Shown one piece after another: positions 1 to 7,290 of a stretch of 64,000 nucleotides of DNA. Location of the stretch: positions 62,001 through 126,000 of the forward strand of contig NZ_JAMBOK010000001.1 of the NCBI RefSeq assembly GCF_023715585.1. The letters run 5' to 3'. Under the pieces are notes generated by a model. That model was not told the DNA's origin and searched no databases. It saw nothing but the letters and a program-made list of their open reading frames with translations. Each line of letters opens with the position of its first letter. Position 1 is the first letter of the stretch. Source of the stretch: Sporosarcina luteola. Its GTDB lineage: Bacteria; Bacillota; Bacilli; Bacillales_A; Planococcaceae. Made by a program: the position numbers and the translations under genes.

Positions 1-1
1 C

Positions 2-109
2 TCAGGGAATTCATTCATAAACATAGTTATATTAATTGTCTTATTGCTATTAATCATCTTTGGTTCGACTGATATTCAAGGATTCACTTATGCACCTCAG
101 AAAGCATAA
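2..109 (+). CDS. C-terminal end of a small membrane protein (truncated by window edge)
   Basis: An open frame runs from the window edge to a TAA stop and encodes 35 residues. A hydrophobic stretch of about 17 residues (I/V/L rich) is followed by a short polar tail ending in APQKA. The start lies outside the window, so total length and family are unknown. The composition suits a single-pass membrane peptide. It converges on the polyamine operon. I do not recognise the family. Confidence 0.45.
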   Translation, partial: SGNSFINIVILIVLLLLIIFGSTDIQGFTYAPQKA

Positions 110-155
110 ACAACTAGTATCATCGGAATATTTGATATCCGATGATACTAGTTGT
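110..155. terminator. Perfect 18-bp hairpin between convergent genes
   Basis: Arms at 110-127 and 138-155 are perfectly complementary around a 10-nt AT-rich loop. The hairpin begins immediately after the stop of the small gene at 109 and lies 29 bp beyond the nspC stop. No strong T-run follows on the plus strand and only a weak TTGTTT follows on the minus strand. It is probably a bidirectional terminator or a 3' mRNA-stabilising hairpin. Confidence 0.6.
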
Positions 156-183
156 GATAGTTAAAGATGACAAACCAATCGGA

Positions 184-1326
184 TTAAGACAAACGTTCTT
201 TAAAATCCTCATAACCAAATTCCTTGATGATTTTCGGACCATCTGCAACCGTGTTTAATACAATCGCAGGTAACTCCATGCCGTTGAATGTGTTGTTCTT
301 CACCATTGAATAATGGGCCATGTCACAGAAGACAAGCCTATCGCCGGCCGTTAACGGCTGATCAAACGAGTAATCTCCGATGACATCCCCCGCTAGGCAG
401 GTAGGTCCGCCAAACCGATATGTGAAGGCTTTCTCGTTCGGCAGTCCAGCACCGATGATTTCTGGGCGGTACGGCATTTCCAGAACGTCCGGCATATGGC
501 AGGAAGCCGAAGTGTCCAAAATGGCAAGCGGCATTCCGTTATGCAACGTATCCAACACAGTCGTTACGAGGAAACCGGTGTTCAATGCGATCGCTTCGCC
601 TGGTTCCAAATACACATCAAGTCCATATTTCTCTTTCATGAAAAGAATCGATTCGACGAGTGTCTCAACATCATAGTCGGGACGGGTAATATGGTGGCCG
701 CCGCCGAAATTGATCCATTTCATATCTTTCAAGTACTTGCCGAACTTTTCATCAACGACTTGAATCGTCCGGGCGAGTGTGTCGGAATTCTGCTCGCACA
801 TCGTATGGAAATGCAAGCCGCTGATTCCTTCGAGCTCTTCAGGTTCAAAATGCTCAAGCGTCACGCCGAATCGTGAAAAAGTGAAGCAGGGATTATACAT
901 ATCAACTTCAATTTCCGAGTACTCGGGATTGATCCGAATGCCGCATTCAATATGCTTTGGATAGTTTTTTACTTTATCCCTGAAACGTCTCCATTGGTCA
1001 AACGAGTTGAACACAAGATGATCGGAGTACGACAGGATTTCTTCAAAATCAGCTTCTGAAAAGGCAGGGGAGTACGTATGAACCTCTTTCCCCATCTCTT
1101 CATATCCTAATTTCGCTTCCAATAAGCCACTTGAGGTCACTCCGTTCAAATATTGTCCGATGAGCGGATAGACGGAGAACATCGAAAACCCTTTTTGGGC
1201 CAATAAAATTTTGCAGCCTGTCCGGTCAATGATCGACTTGAGCAGTTCCAAGTTTTTAATTAGTAGCCCTTCATCGACTACATACGAAGGGGAGGGGACT
1301 GCGTGTGGATCGAAATTCAACTTCAT
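184..1326 (-). CDS. nspC: Carboxynorspermidine/carboxyspermidine decarboxylase (NspC family)
   Basis: A PLP-dependent decarboxylase of the alanine-racemase fold, 380 aa, close to the family's usual length. It removes the carboxyl group from carboxynorspermidine, carboxyspermidine or a related carboxyaminopropyl intermediate to give the free polyamine. The PLP lysine is K45 in LLAQKGFS. A conserved EPGEA block lies near 260, and CDMAHYSMVKNNTFNG begins at residue 334, as is typical of NspC. The ATG at 1326 is chosen because an AGGAGG lies 9 nt upstream. This is the last gene of the six-gene polyamine operon, 17 bp after the dehydrogenase that makes its substrate. Family assignment is firm; the exact substrate is inferred and could include carboxyaminopropylagmatine. 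Confidence 0.9.
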   Translation of the reverse strand: MKLNFDPHAVPSPSYVVDEGLLIKNLELLKSIIDRTGCKILLAQKGFSMFSVYPLIGQYLNGVTSSGLLEAKLGYEEMGKEVHTYSPAFSEADFEEILSYSDHLVFNSFDQWRRFRDKVKNYPKHIECGIRINPEYSEIEVDMYNPCFTFSRFGVTLEHFEPEELEGISGLHFHTMCEQNSDTLARTIQVVDEKFGKYLKDMKWINFGGGHHITRPDYDVETLVESILFMKEKYGLDVYLEPGEAIALNTGFLVTTVLDTLHNGMPLAILDTSASCHMPDVLEMPYRPEIIGAGLPNEKAFTYRFGGPTCLAGDVIGDYSFDQPLTAGDRLVFCDMAHYSMVKNNTFNGMELPAIVLNTVADGPKIIKEFGYEDFKERLS

Positions 1327-1343
1327 TTGTTGCTTGCCTCCTA

Positions 1344-2543
1344 TCAATCGATCAGCTCTGGGTTGAAATCTTCCTGCCAAGGCAGACCGTATTCGTTCAA
1401 TGCTTCCATGAATGGATCCGGATTGAACTCTTCGACGTTATAAACGCCAGGTTTTTTCCATTCGCCTTTCAAGAAGAGCATTGCGCCGATCATTGCCGGC
1501 ACGCCTGTCGTGTAGGAAATTGCTTGGGAACCGACTTCGCGGTAGCATTCCTGGTGGTCAGAAACGTTATAGACGTAATACGTTTTTTCTTCTCCATCTT
1601 TCGTTCCTTGGAAGATACAACCGATATTTGTTTTTCCTTTTGTGCGCGGTCCGAGGGAAGCTGGGTCAGGAAGAACAGCTTTTAGGAACTGCAACGGAAC
1701 AATTTGTTGGCCTTCAAATTCGATTGGTTCAATCGACGTCATGCCGACATTCTCAAGCACTTTCAAATGCGTCAAGTATTTTTCAGAGAACGTCATCCAG
1801 AAACGGATTTTCTGGATTCCTTTAATGTTTTGTGCGAGTGACTCCAACTCTTCGTGATAGAGAAGGTATACATCTTTAGGGCCGATTTCCGGCAGGTCGT
1901 ATACGCGTTTTTCGGATAGTGGCGGTGTTTCGACGAACTCGCCGTTCTCCCAATAGCGGCCGTTCGCCGTTATCTCACGGATGTTGATCTCCGGGTTGAA
2001 GTTCGTTGCGAATGGATAGCCGTGGTCTCCAGCGTTCGCGTCGACAATATCAATCTGATGGATTTCGTCAAAATAGTGCTTCTGCGCATAAGCAGAGAAA
2101 ACGCCCGTTACACCTGGGTCGAAGCCGCAGCCTAGGATTGCAGTTAGACCTGCTTCCTCGAATTTTTCGCGGTATGCCCATTGCCATTTATATTCGAATT
2201 TCGCCGTATCAAGTGGCTCATAGTTTGCTGTATCCAAATAGTTGACGCCCGTTGCAAGGCACGCATCCATAATCGTCAAGTCCTGGTAAGGCAATGCGAC
2301 GTTGATGACGATGTCCGGCTTGAAGCTGTTGATCAGTTCAACCAATTCTTCGACATTGTCCGCGTCGACTTGCGCTGTCTGGATTTTTGTGCGGCCGCCG
2401 TCAAGCTTTTCCTTTAACGCATCACATTTCGATTTTGTACGGCTCGCGATGCATATTTCTTCAAACACGTCAGGTACTTGTACACATTTATGCACAACAA
2501 CACTAGCTACTCCACCTGCTCCAATGATTAACGCTTTACCCAA
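1344..2543 (-). CDS. Saccharopine dehydrogenase-like carboxy(nor)spermidine synthase
   Basis: A 399-aa NAD(P)H-dependent reductase of the LYS9/saccharopine dehydrogenase family. It starts with a Rossmann motif (GAGGVA at residues 8-13) and carries the family's GCGFDPGVTGVF segment. In polyamine pathways this family condenses aspartate beta-semialdehyde with a diamine (diaminopropane, putrescine or agmatine) and reduces the imine to a carboxyaminopropyl product. Adjacency to nspC (17 bp) points to that role rather than lysine metabolism. It follows speB by 14 bp. The enzyme class is clear; the acceptor amine cannot be read from sequence, and putrescine or agmatine is likely given speA and speB upstream. 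Confidence 0.85.
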   Translation of the reverse strand: MGKALIIGAGGVASVVVHKCVQVPDVFEEICIASRTKSKCDALKEKLDGGRTKIQTAQVDADNVEELVELINSFKPDIVINVALPYQDLTIMDACLATGVNYLDTANYEPLDTAKFEYKWQWAYREKFEEAGLTAILGCGFDPGVTGVFSAYAQKHYFDEIHQIDIVDANAGDHGYPFATNFNPEINIREITANGRYWENGEFVETPPLSEKRVYDLPEIGPKDVYLLYHEELESLAQNIKGIQKIRFWMTFSEKYLTHLKVLENVGMTSIEPIEFEGQQIVPLQFLKAVLPDPASLGPRTKGKTNIGCIFQGTKDGEEKTYYVYNVSDHQECYREVGSQAISYTTGVPAMIGAMLFLKGEWKKPGVYNVEEFNPDPFMEALNEYGLPWQEDFNPELID

Positions 2544-2557
2544 TCAAAACACCCCTC

Positions 2558-3415
2558 TTAATTTTGTTTAGTTACTGCCAATAAAAGTTCGCGCAGCACT
2601 TTACAAGCGACTGCAGTGGATACACCACTTTGATCATAAATTGGTGACAGCTCATTGACATCACAGCCGACAATATTGAGGTCGCTTACTGTCAAAATCG
2701 CCTGTAATAATTCCATGAAACTGACTCCGCCAGCTTCGGGAGTTCCAGTACCAGGAAAGACGGAAGGATCTAACACATCTAAATCGATTGTTAAATAAAC
2801 CGGTTTACCTTGTAATCTATCAACGATATCTTCCAGTCCATTAAAATTGAATTTATTCGTAAATACATGATCTTTGCCCCATTGGAACTCGCTGCGGTCT
2901 CCGGAGCGGATGCCGAATTGGAAGATTCGATCATCACCGACGATATCCCAAACGCGGTGGATAACCGTTGCGTGTGATAATTTCTCATCGAGGTAATCGT
3001 CCCGCAAATCTGCATGAGCATCGAATTGGATGATATGCAAATCAGGGTATTGCTCCGCGACGGCACGGACTGATCCAAGCGTCACTAAATGCTCCCCGCC
3101 GATCATGCAAGGGATTTTGCCGTCCTGCACGACTTTCCGGGTATATTCCTCGATTTGGCCTAAAGCCCTTTCCGTGTTGCCAAAACTCAACTCAAGATCT
3201 CCGCCGTCATAAACAGGGATATCTTCCAGATCTTTATCCTGATAAGGACTATAGGTCTCGATTCCGAAGGATTCACCGCGCATCACCTTGCTTGCAAAGC
3301 GGGTGCCGGGACGGAATGACGTCGTCGAATCGAAAGGGGCGCCGAAAACGACGATGCCTGATTCGTCATATTCATTGTCACATCCAATGAATGTTTCAAT
3401 ATTTTTATTCAACAT
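2558..3415 (-). CDS. speB: Agmatinase / ureohydrolase
   Basis: A binuclear manganese ureohydrolase of 285 aa, close to the 290 aa of Bacillus SpeB. Metal ligands are visible: GGEH (H109), DAHAD (D132, H134, D136) and DLDVLDP (D211, D213). It hydrolyses agmatine to putrescine and urea. If the neighbouring dehydrogenase and NspC act on agmatine, it might also hydrolyse aminopropylagmatine to spermidine (inference). Its start overlaps the end of speE by 11 bp, suggesting translational coupling. Confidence 0.9.
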   Translation of the reverse strand: MLNKNIETFIGCDNEYDESGIVVFGAPFDSTTSFRPGTRFASKVMRGESFGIETYSPYQDKDLEDIPVYDGGDLELSFGNTERALGQIEEYTRKVVQDGKIPCMIGGEHLVTLGSVRAVAEQYPDLHIIQFDAHADLRDDYLDEKLSHATVIHRVWDIVGDDRIFQFGIRSGDRSEFQWGKDHVFTNKFNFNGLEDIVDRLQGKPVYLTIDLDVLDPSVFPGTGTPEAGGVSFMELLQAILTVSDLNIVGCDVNELSPIYDQSGVSTAVACKVLRELLLAVTKQN

Positions 3416-4256
3416 CTTTCAATTGCTCCTTTACGTAGTTCGGCAAGGCAAATGAGCCGACGTGGATATCGGTGTTGTAATACTTTGTTTGCAAGCCGAG
3501 CTGATTCCAAGCATCTGCATCCAAATCTTTTATTGGATCAAACTTTTTTGAGGCGAAACCGAATAGCCAATGACCCGACGGATACGTTGGAATGTGAAGT
3601 TGGTACACTTCGCATACCGGGAAGAACCCGATGATCCGTTTATGCGCTCGCTGCATGCCTAGGGCATCTTCTTCATAAAAAGGGCTTTCGTGTTGATTGA
3701 CAAGAATGCCTTCTTCATTCAGCGCTTTATAGCAGTTTCCGTAAAATTCCCTAGTGAACAAGCCTTCCCCCGGTCCGAATGGATCCGTCGAGTCGACTAT
3801 GATCAAATCGTATTCATCATCTCGGGAACGGACAAATTTCAAGCCATCCTCGAAATGAAGATGAACGCGGGGATCGTCGAGTTTGCCAGCGGTTTGGGGG
3901 ATGAACTCCCGGCATACGTCAACGACCATTTCATCGATTTCCACCATATCAATATGCTCGATTGAATCATATTTCGTCAGTTCCCGAATCGTGCCGCCAT
4001 CTCCAGCCCCTATGACGAGCACTTTCTTAATGCCGGGATTCGTTGCCATCGGAACGTGGGTGATCATGTCATGATATATGAATTCATCCTTCTCAGTTAC
4101 CATGACGTAGCCGTCCAATGTGAGAACTCGGCCGAATTCAGCTGTTTCAAAAACATCGATTTTCTGGAATTCGCTTTTCCCGGTATATAGGTGCTCAATG
4201 ACTCTCATCGAAAATTGGACGTCCGGCGAATGGTTTTCCTTATACCATAAATTCAT
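3405..4256 (-). CDS. speE: Polyamine aminopropyltransferase (spermidine synthase)
   Basis: A Rossmann-fold aminopropyltransferase of 283 aa. The AdoMet-like cofactor motif GAGDGG is at residues 83-88 and the catalytic DSTDPFGPGEGLF block begins at D155, with a C-terminal YPSGHW segment typical of bacterial spermidine synthases. It transfers aminopropyl from decarboxylated AdoMet to putrescine. The ATG overlaps the speA stop by 4 nt (ATGA). Its presence beside a second aminopropylation system is unusual. Confidence 0.93.
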   Translation of the reverse strand: MNLWYKENHSPDVQFSMRVIEHLYTGKSEFQKIDVFETAEFGRVLTLDGYVMVTEKDEFIYHDMITHVPMATNPGIKKVLVIGAGDGGTIRELTKYDSIEHIDMVEIDEMVVDVCREFIPQTAGKLDDPRVHLHFEDGLKFVRSRDDEYDLIIVDSTDPFGPGEGLFTREFYGNCYKALNEEGILVNQHESPFYEEDALGMQRAHKRIIGFFPVCEVYQLHIPTYPSGHWLFGFASKKFDPIKDLDADAWNQLGLQTKYYNTDIHVGSFALPNYVKEQLKDVE

Positions 4257-5761
4257 TGCTCAGCCTCCTTCAAAACGTTGATATGCTCGATTTTGCTATC
4301 TTCCGTACCTGTCATGAAGCTGCCCTTGTCCTTGCAATATTGGATGTATTGCAAAATCTCGGGAGTGATCCGTTCACCAGGCGCCAATATTGGTATGCCG
4401 GGCGGGTAGGCCATGACGAATTCGCTGGCAATACGGCCGGCGCTGTCATTGATAGGAAGCGTCTCCTTCGGTGCATAAAACGCTTTTTGGGGCGTATAGA
4501 CGACTTGAGGAGTTATATATTCATGATCGAACAAGCCGCCTTTGTCCTTGCTATAGCGTCTTTTGATTTCAGCAAGTGCCGAGACGAGCCGTTCGAGATC
4601 CAACCGGCGGTCTCCGACTGATATATACGCCAAGATATTGCCGATGTCCCCGAACTCGATTTGGATGTCATATTCATCCCGCAGAATGTCATACACTTCG
4701 ACACCTGCCAATCCTAGCTCAAGCGTATGGACAGATAGCTTTGTTGTATCGAAATCGAAAATCGTATCACCGTTTTTCAACTCCTCGGAGAAAGCATAGT
4801 AACCGCCGATCTTGTTAATTTCTTCACGGGTATACTGTGCCATTTCCCCGACTTTCCGGAAGATCATCTGTCCATTCAAAGCGAGGTTTTTCCGTGAAAT
4901 GTCAAGGGAGGAGAGGAGCAGATACGAGCCGCTCGTCGTTTGCGTCAAATTGATGATCTGTCTCGTGTACCCTTCGCTCACATCGTTATTGATCAACAGC
5001 AATGAGCTCTGAGTCAATGAACCGCCCGATTTATGCATACTGACAGAGGCCATATCGGCACCGACTGACATTGCTGAAGCAGGCAAGTCGTCACTGAAAT
5101 AAAAATGTGTCCCATGTGCCTCGTCGACGAGGACAAGCATGCCATGCCGGTGTGCCAGGTCTGTGATCGCCTGCATATTCGAGCAGATTCCGTAATAGGT
5201 CGGATTGTTGATGAGGATCGCTTTTGCATCTGGATGCTCCAGGATCGCCCTCTCGACATCCTTTACCGCCATTCCAAGAGGGATTCCGAGTTCATTGTTC
5301 ACGCCAGGATTGACATAGACAGGAATTGCTCCGCTTAAGATGAGAGCATTGATGGCGCTGCGGTGCACATTTCGGGGCATGATGATCTTTTCACCCGCCT
5401 TGCATGCCGTCATAACCATCGCTTGTACAGCGGAAGTAGTCCCGTTCACCATGAAAAAGGCGTGCTTCGCTCCGAAAGCTTCTGCTGCCAGCTCCTCGGC
5501 TTCCCGGATAACAGACACAGGATGAATCAGATTATCCAACGGTTTCATCGAATTGACATCGACCGTCATGCAGTTTTCACCTAAAAAAGCGGTCAGTTCC
5601 TCATTTCCTCTGCCACGTTTATGGCCGGGGACATCGAAAGGAACCACCCGCATCTTTTTGTAATTGTTTAGAGCCTCCATAATTGGGGCTTTCGATTGTG
5701 AAAGAATGTCCAACACCGTCCTCTCACTCTTCATATATATTGGATCCGCTGAAAATTTCAA
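4253..5761 (-). CDS. speA: Arginine decarboxylase (Orn/Lys/Arg decarboxylase family, Bacillus SpeA type)
   Basis: A fold-I PLP decarboxylase of about 500 aa, colinear with Bacillus SpeA. It has an N-terminal VPGHKRG block, NVHRS, NNPTYYG, the PLP-binding VDEAHGTH, and the Schiff-base lysine in SMHKSGGSLTQSS (K244 counted from the first start). It converts arginine to agmatine. The start is ambiguous: a TTG at 5761 or an ATG at 5734, neither with an ideal Shine-Dalgarno; both overlap the end of speD, so coupling is likely. Downstream agmatinase supports arginine over lysine as substrate. Confidence 0.88.
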   Translation of the reverse strand: MKFSADPIYMKSERTVLDILSQSKAPIMEALNNYKKMRVVPFDVPGHKRGRGNEELTAFLGENCMTVDVNSMKPLDNLIHPVSVIREAEELAAEAFGAKHAFFMVNGTTSAVQAMVMTACKAGEKIIMPRNVHRSAINALILSGAIPVYVNPGVNNELGIPLGMAVKDVERAILEHPDAKAILINNPTYYGICSNMQAITDLAHRHGMLVLVDEAHGTHFYFSDDLPASAMSVGADMASVSMHKSGGSLTQSSLLLINNDVSEGYTRQIINLTQTTSGSYLLLSSLDISRKNLALNGQMIFRKVGEMAQYTREEINKIGGYYAFSEELKNGDTIFDFDTTKLSVHTLELGLAGVEVYDILRDEYDIQIEFGDIGNILAYISVGDRRLDLERLVSALAEIKRRYSKDKGGLFDHEYITPQVVYTPQKAFYAPKETLPINDSAGRIASEFVMAYPPGIPILAPGERITPEILQYIQYCKDKGSFMTGTEDSKIEHINVLKEAEQ

Positions 5762-6536
5762 TCATCTCTTTACGTAAATTGTTCGTAATATTCAGCCTTT
5801 CTTTCGGAGGTATTTCATATACATCCGTATTGAAAAGGTAATTTTGTAAATTGATGTCTTTAATCAGCAGCTTTGTATGGAAGATATTTGATTGATATAC
5901 ATTGACATCGATGGCATCATATTTCTGCAATGTCTCACTGTCGATATAATCCTGGATCGACGTCATTTTATGGTCCATGAATAACTTCTTCCCTCTATCG
6001 TCACGAGTAAAACCGCGGACGCGATAATCGGTCGTGATAATATCAGAGTCGAAGCTGCCTATCAGATAATCCAGTGCGTTCAAAGGGGAAATTTCACCAC
6101 AAGTCGACACTTCGATGTCGACACGGAAAGTGGCGATCGAATTATCCGGGTGATATTCAGGATACGTATGAACAGTGACATGGCTTTTATCCAAATGACC
6201 AACAACCGAATCCCGGGTCTTCAGTATATCGATTTCCCCCCGGTTGCACGACTCATCGATCACGGCGACAGGGAGTGTCTCCTCTGTAATCAGGATGGTG
6301 ACACTTGCACCTTGCGGATCATAATCCTGTTTGCTCACATTCAATACATGGGCTCCAACGATCTCCGTCACATCATATAGAATGTTCGTCAACCGTTCCG
6401 AATTGTATTGCTCATCGATGTAGGCAATATAATCTTTTTGTTCCCGCTCACTTTTTGCATAGCTCACATCATAGATGTTGAAGCTAAGTGTTTTGGTGAG
6501 GTTGTTAAAGCCGTATAACTTCAGCTTATTTTCCAA
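5724..6536 (-). CDS. speD: S-adenosylmethionine decarboxylase proenzyme, class 1a (E. coli type)
   Basis: A 270-aa pyruvoyl-enzyme precursor. It matches the long E. coli SpeD (264 aa) nearly end to end, for example LYGFNNLTKTLSF, QDYDPQGASVTIL and DIEVSTCGEISPLNALDYLI. It does not resemble the roughly 125-aa Bacillus subtilis type. The self-cleavage site is K117-S118 in HLDKSH. The start is TTG at 6536, set by AAAGGAGGG 9 nt upstream; an in-frame ATG at 6578 lacks a ribosome binding site. It is the first gene of the operon and supplies decarboxylated AdoMet to SpeE. A gammaproteobacterial-type SpeD in a Firmicute suggests old transfer, an inference only. Confidence 0.92.
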   Translation of the reverse strand: MENKLKLYGFNNLTKTLSFNIYDVSYAKSEREQKDYIAYIDEQYNSERLTNILYDVTEIVGAHVLNVSKQDYDPQGASVTILITEETLPVAVIDESCNRGEIDILKTRDSVVGHLDKSHVTVHTYPEYHPDNSIATFRVDIEVSTCGEISPLNALDYLIGSFDSDIITTDYRVRGFTRDDRGKKLFMDHKMTSIQDYIDSETLQKYDAIDVNVYQSNIFHTKLLIKDINLQNYLFNTDVYEIPPKERLNITNNLRKEMIEIFSGSNIYEE

Positions 6537-6558
6537 CCTGAATATCCCTCCTTTATTC

Positions 6559-6578
6559 GACAAAATCGACAAAATCAT
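6559..6578 (-). repeat. Tandem 9-nt direct repeat in the speD leader
   Basis: On the minus strand, TTTTGTCGA occurs twice back to back between the promoter and the speD ribosome binding site. It could be a small operator or a chance duplication. No known polyamine regulator site is recognised. Confidence 0.35.
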
Positions 6579-6582
6579 TTTA

Positions 6583-6610
6583 ATTATAGAGTAAAAAACT
6601 TCCGAGTCAA
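6583..6610 (-). promoter_or_regulatory. Sigma-A promoter of the polyamine operon
   Basis: On the minus strand, TTGACT (6605-6610) and TATAAT (6583-6588) are separated by 16 bp, an almost consensus vegetative promoter. It lies about 47 bp upstream of the speD TTG start and is the only strong promoter seen for the six-gene operon. Confidence 0.8.
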
Positions 6611-6756
6611 GATAATTTATTTCCGCTTTGCAATAGGTTCCGATAAGCTTTAAAGTAGTAGGAAAATATAGGAGCTACGTTGCTTCAACGTTAGTATAAG
6701 ATCGGTGTAATATCAAGTATTTGGATCATTCAGACCCAGGGGAGGGAAATAAAATA

Positions 6757-7179
6757 ATGTACGAGCAAAAAACGAAGGAAACGGACGCCAGTGTCATTGA
6801 ATTCATTGAAGCGGTAGAGAGTCAGAAAAAGCGGGAGGACGCTTATCGATTATTGGACATCTTTACGGAGACGGCGGGCTATGAAGCAAAAATGTGGGGA
6901 CCGAGCATCATTGGCTTCGGATCGTATCATTATGTCTATAAAACGGGGCATGAAGGGGACGCGCCATTAGTTGGCTTTTCCCCCCGCAAAGCGAAGACAA
7001 GCCTCTATTTCGCTCCTGGTGATTCTGAACGTGACGCGCTATTAACCAAATTCGGGAAGCATACATCAGGTAAAGCGTGTGTGTACATTAATAAAGTGGA
7101 TGATATCGACATCGCAGTTTTGCAGCAGCTCATCAAACAATCCATTATATTTCTGAGAAAAACATATCCGGAAAACTAA
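6757..7179 (+). CDS. DUF1801 family protein (YdhG/Fra-like)
   Basis: A 140-aa cytosolic protein of the DUF1801 fold. Its middle has the family pattern MWGPSIIGFGSYHYVYKTG followed by VGFSPRKAKTSLYF. The family includes Bacillus subtilis Fra (YdhG), described as a frataxin-like iron chaperone; whether this paralogue has that role is unknown. The ATG at 6757 follows a GGGGAGGG. It is monocistronic with its own terminator and divergent from the polyamine operon. Confidence 0.75.
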   Translation: MYEQKTKETDASVIEFIEAVESQKKREDAYRLLDIFTETAGYEAKMWGPSIIGFGSYHYVYKTGHEGDAPLVGFSPRKAKTSLYFAPGDSERDALLTKFGKHTSGKACVYINKVDDIDIAVLQQLIKQSIIFLRKTYPEN

Positions 7180-7182
7180 CAG

Positions 7183-7216
7183 AAGCGGCTAAACGAGCAT
7201 ATTCGTTTAGCCGCTT
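7183..7216 (+). terminator. Terminator after the DUF1801 gene
   Basis: Arms 7183-7196 and 7203-7216 form a 14-bp GC-rich stem followed by GTTTTAT. Confidence 0.8.
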
Positions 7217-7228
7217 GTTTTATATGTC

Positions 7229-7257
7229 TCATTTTACTGAGCCTCCTCGCATACAAT
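7229..7257 (+). promoter_or_regulatory. Sigma-E-like promoter upstream of prkA
   Basis: CATACAAT (7250-7257) is a consensus sigma-E -10 element. TCATTTT (7229-7235) is a plausible -35 at 14-bp spacing. The position, 34 bp before the prkA start, and the sporulation role of the downstream genes support mother-cell expression. Confidence 0.6.
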
Positions 7258-7290
7258 GATTGAAACCAGGCCCTGAATGGAGGGAATTGA

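Noticed and set aside
4253-5761. Lysine or ornithine decarboxylase
   Set aside because: Length and the adjacent agmatinase fit arginine decarboxylase; family motifs alone cannot separate substrates, but context decides.
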